Assembly (NCBI GenBank): GCA_024280295.1
Contig: JAJRQK010000014.1
Span: 1-64,000, forward strand
From: Bacteroidota bacterium
Lineage (GTDB): Bacteria; Bacteroidota; Bacteroidia; Flavobacteriales_D; Crocinitomicaceae
Reading direction: 5' to 3'
Length of the DNA: 64,000 bases
This document shows positions 36,439 to 43,840 of this stretch, piece after piece. Both the position numbers and the translations under genes were made by a program. A model generated the notes under the pieces. The model made no database searches. It was given only the letters and a program-made list of their open reading frames with translations, and was not told the origin of the DNA. Each line of letters begins with the position of its first letter. The first letter of the stretch is position 1.

Positions 36439-37451
36439 GACTTACCGTAGTAATTCCATGTCGAAATGAGGTTGGCTATATCAAAGAATGTATCAATGCA
36501 ATTTATGCGTGTGATCTCCCAATTGATACAAACTTAAATGTAATGATCGTCGATGGAATGAGTAACGATGGAACCCGTGAATTGATCAAGGAAATCATGG
36601 CTAATTTCGAAGGGCTTCACCTCGTTAATAATCAAAAGCAATTAACACCCTTTGCCTTCAATCTAGGTATCTACACAGGTGGCGAAGCTGATTTCGTTCA
36701 AATAGTAGGTGCTCGACATATTTTAAGTCCGAACTACCTGTTAAACGCGATTAAGCATTTGAATGAGAATCCGAATACATGGTGTGTTGGTGGTAGAATA
36801 ATAAATGAATACTTAGACGACACCAGTGAAGTTATTGCAAAAGCGATGCAGACTTCTTTCGGAATGGGAATGGGGAACTTTAGAACCTTATCAAAATCAG
36901 GTTTTACTGATACAGTAACAAGTCCAATGTACCGCTATGATGTTTTCAATCAAGTAGGTTTTTTTGATGAAGAATTGATCCGCAATCAAGATGATGAGTT
37001 TAATTTTCGAATCACCAATCAAGGGAAGCTGATTTATTATGATCACGACATTTCTCTGAAATATTATGTTCGGGGATCATTCACTGGACTTTGGCGCCAA
37101 TTTTTCCAGTATGGTTATTGGAAAGTGTATGTCAACAAAAAACACCGTACGGTTACGACATCGCGACAGCTTATACCACCATTATTTGTACTCTATTTAC
37201 TCACCCTACCAATTACATTACTCTTTGGATGGATAATTACCTTAATTGCGTGTGTTCCACTCGTTCTATACACAACTCTACTTGTGTATTTTTCTGTCAA
37301 ATCAGCAAGTTCGCTTCTAGAAGTATTTAAACTTATGAAAGCGTATCTTTTTGTTCATTTCAGCTATGGTCTTGGTTATATTAAGGGAATGATTGAGTTC
37401 GTGATGCTTGGAAAAAAACCATCCGATAAACAAAAACGATTATCACGCTAA
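36435..37451 (+). CDS. Glycosyltransferase family 2 with C-terminal membrane helices
   Basis: A 338-aa inverting GT-A enzyme. N-terminal VVIPCRNEVGYIKECINAIYA, the nucleotide site VDGMSNDGT, a QIVGARHILSP stretch where the DxD-type motif lies, and the catalytic region RNQDDEFNFRITNQG; after about residue 240 two to three helices (PPLFVLYLLTLPITLLFGWIITLIACVPLVL) anchor it. The layout is like the ExoA succinoglycan enzyme. Joined by ATGA to the preceding ligase-type gene. Confidence 0.92.
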   Translation: MRLTVVIPCRNEVGYIKECINAIYACDLPIDTNLNVMIVDGMSNDGTRELIKEIMANFEGLHLVNNQKQLTPFAFNLGIYTGGEADFVQIVGARHILSPNYLLNAIKHLNENPNTWCVGGRIINEYLDDTSEVIAKAMQTSFGMGMGNFRTLSKSGFTDTVTSPMYRYDVFNQVGFFDEELIRNQDDEFNFRITNQGKLIYYDHDISLKYYVRGSFTGLWRQFFQYGYWKVYVNKKHRTVTTSRQLIPPLFVLYLLTLPITLLFGWIITLIACVPLVLYTTLLVYFSVKSASSLLEVFKLMKAYLFVHFSYGLGYIKGMIEFVMLGKKPSDKQKRLSR

Positions 37452-37484
37452 TATCCTTAATTTCGCATAACTAAGACGTAGCTA

Positions 37485-38699
37485 ATGATGATTCCTTTTT
37501 CCCCCCCAAGAATTGATGATAAAATCATTGCTGAAGTTACTGCAGCCTTGAAATCCGGATGGATAACAACAGGTCCACGTACCAAGCAATTTGAGAAAAA
37601 CATTACAGAATACTGCGGATGTAAAACAACCGTTGCTGTGAATTCGTGGACAATGGGAATGCAGGTTTTCTTGAATTACTGGGGAATCAAGGCTGGCGAC
37701 GAAGTAATTATTCCAGCCTACACTTATTGTGCAAGCGCAAATGTAATTGTTCATGCTGGCGCAACACCTGTGATGGTTGATCTGAATGAGAGCGATTTCA
37801 ACTTAAATGTTGAAAAAGTTAGAGCTGCAATTACCCCAAAAACGAAAGCAATTATGGCAGTGGATATTTCAGGATTCCCTGCCGACTATGATTTGTTAAT
37901 GAATTTGGTAAATGAACACGAAATCAAATCCCAATTCAGTGCAAATAATGATTCCCAAGAGAAACTAGGTCGAATTATTGTGATTAGTGACTCAGCACAC
38001 AGTTTTGGCGCTATAATGAATGGCAAACGCTCAGGATCTCTGACGGATGTGTCATCTTTCTCATTTCATGCAGTTAAAAATTTGACAACTGCGGAAGGCG
38101 GAGCACTTTGTTTCAATCTTCCTGACAATTTTAATCACGATGAGATTTACACCGAATTTTGCATTAAAATATTGCATGGACAAAACAAAGACGCACTAGC
38201 AAAAACGAAAAAAGGTAATTGGAAATATGATGTAGAGGAACCAGGTTTTAAATGCAACATGACAGATCTTCAAGCTGCAATTGGACTTGTAGAACTGGAG
38301 CGATATCAAGAGAGTTTGAATCGTAGAAAAGTGATTTTTCATCGCTATGCGAGTGCTTTTTCAAACTATAATTGGTCAATTGAACCAGCCTTTGAAACTG
38401 ACACTAAAACATCAAGTTATCACCTATACTTACTAAGAATTAATGGAGCAACAGAATCTCAACGAGACGAAATCATTCAAGAAATATTCGAGTACGATGT
38501 TTCGGTGAATGTGCATTTCCAGCCATTACCTCTTCTCACTGCATACAAGAAGCGAGGATACAAAATGGAGGACTACCCAGAGGCCTATTCAAAATTCGCT
38601 AATGAAATCAGTCTACCTGTCTATTATGATTTATCCAACGAGAATGCCGACCGTGTAATCGCAGCAGTAGTTGCCTCAGTGAAAAAAGTGCTTTCGTGA
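37485..38699 (+). CDS. DegT/DnrJ/EryC1-family sugar aminotransferase (second copy)
   Basis: PLP-dependent enzyme that aminates a UDP-linked keto sugar. 404 aa with the standard family signatures: FSPPRIDDKIIAEVTAALKSGWITTGP start, VNSWTMGMQVFL, GDEVIIPAYTYCASANVI, SDSAHSFGA, the Schiff-base lysine in SFHAVKNLTTAEGG, and the C-terminal VNVHFQPLPLL. Placed immediately before an initiating sugar-phosphate transferase, a PglE-PglC-like pairing, so it probably builds the first sugar of the repeat unit. Confidence 0.93.
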   Translation: MMIPFSPPRIDDKIIAEVTAALKSGWITTGPRTKQFEKNITEYCGCKTTVAVNSWTMGMQVFLNYWGIKAGDEVIIPAYTYCASANVIVHAGATPVMVDLNESDFNLNVEKVRAAITPKTKAIMAVDISGFPADYDLLMNLVNEHEIKSQFSANNDSQEKLGRIIVISDSAHSFGAIMNGKRSGSLTDVSSFSFHAVKNLTTAEGGALCFNLPDNFNHDEIYTEFCIKILHGQNKDALAKTKKGNWKYDVEEPGFKCNMTDLQAAIGLVELERYQESLNRRKVIFHRYASAFSNYNWSIEPAFETDTKTSSYHLYLLRINGATESQRDEIIQEIFEYDVSVNVHFQPLPLLTAYKKRGYKMEDYPEAYSKFANEISLPVYYDLSNENADRVIAAVVASVKKVLS

Positions 38700-39283
38700 A
38701 ATGTGCTTTTGATATAGTTGTTTCTAGCATCATCTTGCTATTCTTTCTTCCATTTGGAATAATTATATCGCTCATCATTCTCTTTACTAGTCGCGGCGGA
38801 GTATTTTACATCCAAGAACGTATTGGAAAGCTTGGAGTTCCATTTGGTGTTATTAAGTTTCGGACAATGAAACAAAATGCCGATAAAGCAGGAAAAATTA
38901 CGGTTGGAATGCGAGATCCTAGAATCACACGTATTGGATACTTCTTACGAAAGTTCAAATTAGATGAATTTCCGCAATTTATTAATGTCCTTGGTGGAAC
39001 AATGAGTATCGTAGGTCCACGCCCCGAAGTTCAAGAGTACGTCAGTTTATACACCGAGAAACAGATGGAAACATTAACCATCAAGCCAGGAATTACAGAC
39101 TATGCATCGCTTGAATATTTCAATGAGAATGAGATTTTAGGCAAATCAGAAGCCCCACAGAAGACCTACATTGAAGTAGTTATGCCCGCTAAACTAAAAC
39201 TCAATCGTAAGTATTTGGAAAACCCAAGTGTTAAACATGATATCAAGATTATTTGGCGGACATTTTTGAGGATGATCAAATAG
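38696..39283 (+). CDS. Initiating sugar-phosphate transferase (undecaprenyl-phosphate type)
   Basis: Transfers a sugar phosphate onto undecaprenyl phosphate, the first step of glycan assembly. The 195-aa monotopic enzyme (PglC/WcaJ-C-terminal type) has an N-terminal hydrophobic segment (FDIVVSSIILLFFLPFGIIISLIILF), then VIKFRTM, KFKLDEFPQFINVLGGTMSIVGPRPE with the catalytic Asp-Glu pair, and IKPGITDYASL. GTG start at 38696 overlaps the aminotransferase stop. Last gene of the plus-strand sugar locus. Confidence 0.94.
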   Translation: MKCAFDIVVSSIILLFFLPFGIIISLIILFTSRGGVFYIQERIGKLGVPFGVIKFRTMKQNADKAGKITVGMRDPRITRIGYFLRKFKLDEFPQFINVLGGTMSIVGPRPEVQEYVSLYTEKQMETLTIKPGITDYASLEYFNENEILGKSEAPQKTYIEVVMPAKLKLNRKYLENPSVKHDIKIIWRTFLRMIK

Positions 39284-39315
39284 ACTTACGACATCTAATA
39301 GTAAGATTCATTACC

Positions 39316-39966
39316 CTAAAGATTATTCTGCCTCGTCAAATTAACTTTCAATGGCAAAGCCTTGACAAACCAATAAGAGAGCATAAAGCAAATCAAACCT
39401 AACCCTGCACCAGCAACAACATCTTCCAAAAAGTGTTGGGAAAGATACATTCGCGAATAACCAATCAAAGCTGCAGTTAGTACACACACAATTTGAATCC
39501 AGTTTTTTGGATATAGAAAGGCAACAAGAGCGAAAAATGAAAATGCAGCAGTCGTATGACCAGATGGAAACGAATTCGCTAAATTGATAAACGCATCAGG
39601 AACTAAATACAATTTATCACGACCAATAAAAGCAATTGGACGAGCAGCATCAGCATAAACAACTTGTTTAAAAAAAGCAACAAGAGCTCCAACAATTATC
39701 AAATTAACAGATGACATAATCACAATTGAATACTTATACTTCTTCCAAAAAAGAATTGACAGAAGTAGGATGCCAGCAATAACGAAAAGACCGTCTCCAC
39801 AGTGAGTAATCCAATAAAACATTTCATCTTGAAATGGAGTATGTGTAGAATTAACAACTAAGTGCCCACCTATTTTAGTAGATAACAGCAAAATAACACC
39901 GCCAATGAGCATCAACAACAGTGTGAGAATGAAAAATATTGGAATACGTTTTAGTACTGATTTCAA
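39316..39966 (-). CDS. PAP2-family lipid phosphatase
   Basis: Membrane phosphatase of 216 aa with about six helices. The three PAP2 signatures are complete: K100-x8-RP (KQVVYADAARP), PSGH (residues 134-137) and SR-x5-H-x3-D (S171, R172, H178, D182). These hydrolyse lipid phosphates such as undecaprenyl pyrophosphate or lipid A phosphates. Next to the glycan locus, recycling the undecaprenyl carrier is attractive, but phosphatidylglycerophosphate is also possible. Convergent with the sugar transferase. Confidence 0.93.
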   Translation of the reverse strand: MKSVLKRIPIFFILTLLLMLIGGVILLLSTKIGGHLVVNSTHTPFQDEMFYWITHCGDGLFVIAGILLLSILFWKKYKYSIVIMSSVNLIIVGALVAFFKQVVYADAARPIAFIGRDKLYLVPDAFINLANSFPSGHTTAAFSFFALVAFLYPKNWIQIVCVLTAALIGYSRMYLSQHFLEDVVAGAGLGLICFMLSYWFVKALPLKVNLTRQNNL

Positions 39967-39979
39967 TTTTGATTATTCG

Positions 39980-40711
39980 TTAATGAATTAAAAATGCCAA
40001 TACACCGCCTCCAACAATGGTTAAAAGTTTGATGAAATTGAACTTATGATTCTCGCTAGTTTCGAAGATGATCGTTGTCGAAATATGCAAAAACATACCA
40101 ACAACAACCGATAAGATAATATCAAAATCAAACTGGAAAGCATTTGCGCTAGTCAACCCAATCAATATCCCAACTGGTGTCGTAATTGCAAAAACACCTA
40201 ACAATAACCAAACCTTTCGCTTCTCAATTTTTGAGGCAATTAATACTGTTGCTAGTGCAATTGCAACAGGTATGCGATGAAATAATATTCCGAGTAACAT
40301 TCCATGGTCAGCACCGTGATCATGACTAATAGCAATTGTTGCACCACCGAATTGTGTCCCAAGTGGAATTCCTTCTAACAATGCATGTGCGCTTAACGCA
40401 ATAACAAGAGCAACTGGAATTTTTGCTCCTTTCGTTGCGTGTGTGTGTCCATGTTCAATTCCACCAGAGAAGAATTCAAGGAACAGTTGAACTAAAAACC
40501 CGATTAAGATGTAAAATCCTACATGAACTTTACTATTCTCATAGAGTTCAGGGATAAAATGAATAAATGCTAACGACAGCAAAAAACCACCACTAAATGC
40601 AAGCAATAATTTGATTAATTGATCATTCTTAGACTTCTCAACGAATAAAACCAACAAGCCTCCAAGCGGAACTGCAACAATGAGTGCGATGATTGTAAGT
40701 GTTAATCCCAT
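39980..40711 (-). CDS. ZIP-family divalent metal transporter
   Basis: Inner-membrane metal (Zn/Fe-type) uptake or exchange protein, 243 aa, eight helices. Helix IV motif HALLEGIPLGTQFG and helix V motif GILFHRIPVAIAL carry the family's metal-binding His and Glu residues. The loop between helices III and IV is His-rich (EHGHTHATKG) as usual. Its 3' end lies 13 nt upstream of the PAP2 start and its 5' end 2 nt after the methyltransferase stop, so the three minus-strand genes are probably one unit. Confidence 0.92.
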   Translation of the reverse strand: MGLTLTIIALIVAVPLGGLLVLFVEKSKNDQLIKLLLAFSGGFLLSLAFIHFIPELYENSKVHVGFYILIGFLVQLFLEFFSGGIEHGHTHATKGAKIPVALVIALSAHALLEGIPLGTQFGGATIAISHDHGADHGMLLGILFHRIPVAIALATVLIASKIEKRKVWLLLGVFAITTPVGILIGLTSANAFQFDFDIILSVVVGMFLHISTTIIFETSENHKFNFIKLLTIVGGGVLAFLIH

Positions 40712-40713
40712 GT

Positions 40714-41466
40714 TTATTTCTTCGCGACAATGATCAATCGGTCTGATTTCTCTTCATCAAATTCATTTAAATCGAAGTCGCCAAAAGTACGAAGAATTTG
40801 GAAATCTTCAGCTTTTAACATAGAAGTGAAATCATCTAATTTTAAAGCTTGAACTCGCTCTGTATGTTTATGACTTTTACCATCAGCATCGAAAGATATG
40901 TGCTTAAAGATGTGCGACCCGTCAAATTCTCGTGTAATATTAAACGTAATACCATCAAGCACTTTTGATTCCTCAGCAACTAAGTTAGTTAACACACGGT
41001 TAGCATTCATAAAGTCAATAACCAAAATTCCTTTGGGAATAAGCATTTTAGACATTGCCGAGACAACAGATGCATTATCATCTAACGAATCAAAATATCC
41101 GAAACTGGTAAACAAATTAAAAACAGCATCAAATTTCTCGTCACGGATCACTTGACGCATATCGTGAACCGCAAATTCCAATCCATTACGAGCGCAAATA
41201 GATGCACATGAAATACTATGTTGTGATAGATCAACCCCAAGCACATCAAAGCCAAGTTCATTCAATGTAATTGCATGACGGCCTTTCCCACAAGCCAAAT
41301 CGAGAATCCTTGCTCCTTCTTTTAAGGGCAGCTCACCAACCAAACGAGTAATAAATTGCTTGGCTTCAGCATCATTTCGGTTTTGATACAACGTATGATA
41401 GTAAGTGGTATCAAACCATTCCTCGAACCATTCCTTCTTCTCATCAATCATGCGATAAAGATACAT
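40714..41466 (-). CDS. Class I SAM-dependent methyltransferase
   Basis: A 250-aa small-molecule methyltransferase with the SAM-binding motif ILDLACGKGRHAITL (near residue 55), acidic loop VLGVDLSQHS, and post-motif FDAVFNLFTSFGYFD. Methylation target unknown. Start at 41466 (MYLYRMIDEKKEW) or five codons later at 41451. First gene of the minus-strand group with the ZIP transporter and PAP2 phosphatase. Confidence 0.9.
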   Translation of the reverse strand: MYLYRMIDEKKEWFEEWFDTTYYHTLYQNRNDAEAKQFITRLVGELPLKEGARILDLACGKGRHAITLNELGFDVLGVDLSQHSISCASICARNGLEFAVHDMRQVIRDEKFDAVFNLFTSFGYFDSLDDNASVVSAMSKMLIPKGILVIDFMNANRVLTNLVAEESKVLDGITFNITREFDGSHIFKHISFDADGKSHKHTERVQALKLDDFTSMLKAEDFQILRTFGDFDLNEFDEEKSDRLIIVAKK

Positions 41467-41531
41467 ATCTTTTGTGCTTCCATTGGTTTGATTCTTTAGA
41501 GGATTGATTATATTTGGGTACTTATCTATCT

Positions 41532-42083
41532 ATGGCACTCTCAGATGTTTATGATTTTTATCGCCGAATGGAAGACGAAAATGTGATTTTGTCTTTCAAA
41601 GGAGAGTTTACATCCGAGCTTTTGACTTCGATTCTTCATATTATGGAAACCAAAATGGTTACAATGGGTATCTCACCTAAAATGAAGAAACGAGTATTTA
41701 ATGTGCTAGTAGAATGTTTTCAGAATTTATACCACCACATTGAAGCAACCGGAGATAGTCCAAAGCAGATTGCTCTTCAGAAATCGGCTTTGATTATGGT
41801 GATACATGAAAACGAAAAGATTATAGTTCGAACCGGAAATTACATTCCAAGTAATGGAATTGAGAAACTGAAAGAGCGATTATCATTTGTGAATGGGCTT
41901 ACAGAAGAAAAATTAAGAGAACTTTATCAGAATCGATTATTGAAAAATAAACTCTCCTCAAAAGGTACAGCTGGATTAGGATTAATAGATATAGCACGCA
42001 AATCGAAGAATAAACTGGGCTTCGAGTTCATTGAAATCAATGAGAATACCAGTTTTTTCTGTCTAGATGTGGTTATTGAATAA
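41532..42083 (+). CDS. SiaB-family protein kinase
   Basis: SiaB is a GHKL-type serine/threonine kinase that phosphorylates SiaC in a partner-switch system known from Pseudomonas. The product from ATG 41532 is 183 aa. It has the N-box RVFNVLVECFQNLYHH (Glu and Asn around residues 64-68), a middle of helices, and the G-box-type SSKGTAGLGLIDIARKS. The next gene is the substrate SiaC, 8 nt away, which supports the assignment strongly. SiaA (PP2C phosphatase) and SiaD (diguanylate cyclase) are not adjacent. Confidence 0.87.
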   Translation: MALSDVYDFYRRMEDENVILSFKGEFTSELLTSILHIMETKMVTMGISPKMKKRVFNVLVECFQNLYHHIEATGDSPKQIALQKSALIMVIHENEKIIVRTGNYIPSNGIEKLKERLSFVNGLTEEKLRELYQNRLLKNKLSSKGTAGLGLIDIARKSKNKLGFEFIEINENTSFFCLDVVIE

Positions 42084-42091
42084 CAAATAGA

Positions 42092-42481
42092 ATGAATATG
42101 GAAATATTACTACTTGAAGGATCAGCAAAAACACCAGAAATCAACTTTAATCAAGATACAGGTGTTCTTGAATTACGAGGAAGATCTATCCCTGAAAACT
42201 CAATCGAATTTTTTAAACCACTTAACGATTGGGTGGATATTTATGGTTCTTCCCCTAAAGAAACAACTCAAATTGAGGTACGATTAGAATATTTTAATAC
42301 TTCATCTTCAAAGTGCATCCTTGATCTTTTCAAAAGATTAGAACAGTTGGATGGGAACTCTACTGAAGTGAAAGTGAATTGGTATTTCGAGAAAGACGAT
42401 GAAGACATGGAGGAAGCTGGAGTTGATTACGAAGCAATTGTAGACCTTCCATTTAAAATCATTGAGGTAGAAGAAATTTAA
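42092..42481 (+). CDS. SiaC-family (DUF1987) regulatory phosphoprotein
   Basis: SiaC is phosphorylated by SiaB and, in Pseudomonas, its unphosphorylated form activates the diguanylate cyclase SiaD. The 129-aa product carries the family core KTPEINFNQDTGVLELRGRSIPENSIEFF and the phospho-site region LEYFNTSSSK, where Thr70 corresponds to the target Thr of the family. A tryptophan-rich strand follows (VKVNWYFEKDD). Paired with siaB-type gene; no cyclase lies beside it, so the output partner is unknown here. Confidence 0.9.
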   Translation: MNMEILLLEGSAKTPEINFNQDTGVLELRGRSIPENSIEFFKPLNDWVDIYGSSPKETTQIEVRLEYFNTSSSKCILDLFKRLEQLDGNSTEVKVNWYFEKDDEDMEEAGVDYEAIVDLPFKIIEVEEI

Positions 42482-42484
42482 TCA

Positions 42485-43090
42485 ATGCTGAAGGTTGGTA
42501 TTACAGGTGGTATTGGCTCTGGAAAGAGTTTAGTCTGTAAAATTATAGAATCGATAGGCTATCCTGTCTTTTATTCGGATGATTCAGCGAAATTAATAAT
42601 CGCAGATGACCCCAATGTTCGAGTTGCCTTAATTTCTCGCTATGGTAACGAAATTTATTCTGAAAATGAGTTAAACCGTGTCTTACTATCTTCGAAAATA
42701 TTTGAGAACGAATGTGAACGCTCATTTGTAAATGAACTTATTCACCCAAAAGTTCGAGAAGCATTCAATAATTTCGCTAATTTCCACACAAAATCAATTG
42801 TTTTTAATGAAGCTGCCATCCTCTTTGAAACAGGTTCATATAAACATTTTGACCGCACAATTCTAATTACTGCACCTCAAGATATACGCATAGCTCGTGT
42901 TATAAAACGGGATAATTGCACAAAAAAATCAGTGCTAAAACGAATGAATAGTCAGTGGACTGATGAAAAGAAACAAGTACTTGCTCATAGCATAATTATC
43001 AATGATGGAACACAAGCACTCTTGATTCAAATTGAGCAATTAATAGCAGATTTAGAAAAAATAAATCAAGACTCATCAACCTCCTCATAA
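42485..43090 (+). CDS. coaE: Dephospho-CoA kinase
   Basis: Catalyses the last step of coenzyme A synthesis, phosphorylation of the ribose 3'-OH. The 201-aa protein has the P-loop GITGGIGSGKS (residues 5-15), DDSAKLI, IHPKVR and the lid region RVIKRDNCTKKSVLKRM. It begins 3 nt after the siaC-type stop, and its last 25 nt overlap the convergent membrane gene. Confidence 0.95.
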   Translation: MLKVGITGGIGSGKSLVCKIIESIGYPVFYSDDSAKLIIADDPNVRVALISRYGNEIYSENELNRVLLSSKIFENECERSFVNELIHPKVREAFNNFANFHTKSIVFNEAAILFETGSYKHFDRTILITAPQDIRIARVIKRDNCTKKSVLKRMNSQWTDEKKQVLAHSIIINDGTQALLIQIEQLIADLEKINQDSSTSS

Positions 43091-43746
43091 TCAACAAACT
43101 CATTATCATTATTTTGTTGATCTTCCTTACCAAATGGATTTTGGACTTGTCTACCACCTTGAATTTTACCTCCACTCAAAAGGAAAGTGATTCCATTCAT
43201 CATCTTGACAATCAAGTTCAGTAAGAAGAAGAAACCTATGACTTTAAAGATAAATCCAAAGAATGGTGTATCCTCTATGTTAAGAATACTATCGTGAAAC
43301 CATCTTGATATTGGATTTGTTGCGAATTCAGGAAAGAACCAAAACAGCACAAAAAACGCCAGAGAAGCCACGATTAATATGACTTCTAATTTTAGGTTAA
43401 ATGCTGCATTCGGCATTTGAGGAAGACCGCGCCCTCCCATCATAGTAAACAGTACCGATTTATTCTGTGACTTCTTGAACTTCCCGATAAAATAAGTTAA
43501 TAGAATAATTCCAGCGATGATAACTTGATTTACAACCACAAGATTTACACTCGTATCATCAAAGCAGAAGAGAAAAGTAACATCAACAAGGAAGAAATAT
43601 TTTACTATTTTTAGAAGATATGTCTCAGGCATTGATCTTGGTCGAGTACCTGTTAGCATTCTGATTCCTAAATCGAAAATTCCCCACAGGAATCCGTATA
43701 TCGCGAACACTACACCTAGTCTAAAGACAAAATCAAAAATTTCCAC
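43066..43746 (-). CDS. Conserved multi-pass membrane protein of unknown function
   Basis: A 226-aa inner-membrane protein with about five helices (residues 9-30, 44-62, 70-86, 122-140, 160-185), a short cytoplasmic loop (LTGTRPRSMPETYLLKIVKYFF) and a hydrophilic Gln/Asn/Glu-rich tail (QNPFGKEDQQNNDN). I recognise only that similar proteins occur in Bacteroidota. It ends inside coaE, tail to tail. No catalytic residues stand out. Confidence 0.75.
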   Translation of the reverse strand: MEIFDFVFRLGVVFAIYGFLWGIFDLGIRMLTGTRPRSMPETYLLKIVKYFFLVDVTFLFCFDDTSVNLVVVNQVIIAGIILLTYFIGKFKKSQNKSVLFTMMGGRGLPQMPNAAFNLKLEVILIVASLAFFVLFWFFPEFATNPISRWFHDSILNIEDTPFFGFIFKVIGFFFLLNLIVKMMNGITFLLSGGKIQGGRQVQNPFGKEDQQNNDNEFVDYEEVDES

Positions 43747-43810
43747 GGCACAAAGGTAAACAATTTCACAGCTTAGGTCTCAAGTCTTACGAGAACTCAA
43801 GTTGAATTGG

Positions 43811-43819
43811 TATCTTTAG
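43811..43819 (+). promoter_or_regulatory. Possible -7 box for the S46 peptidase gene
   Basis: TATCTTTAG matches TAnnTTTG at all but the G position and lies 22 nt before the ATG; the leader would be very short. No clear upstream TTTG was found. Confidence 0.25.
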
Positions 43820-43840
43820 CGAGCTAATAAAAAATAAACA

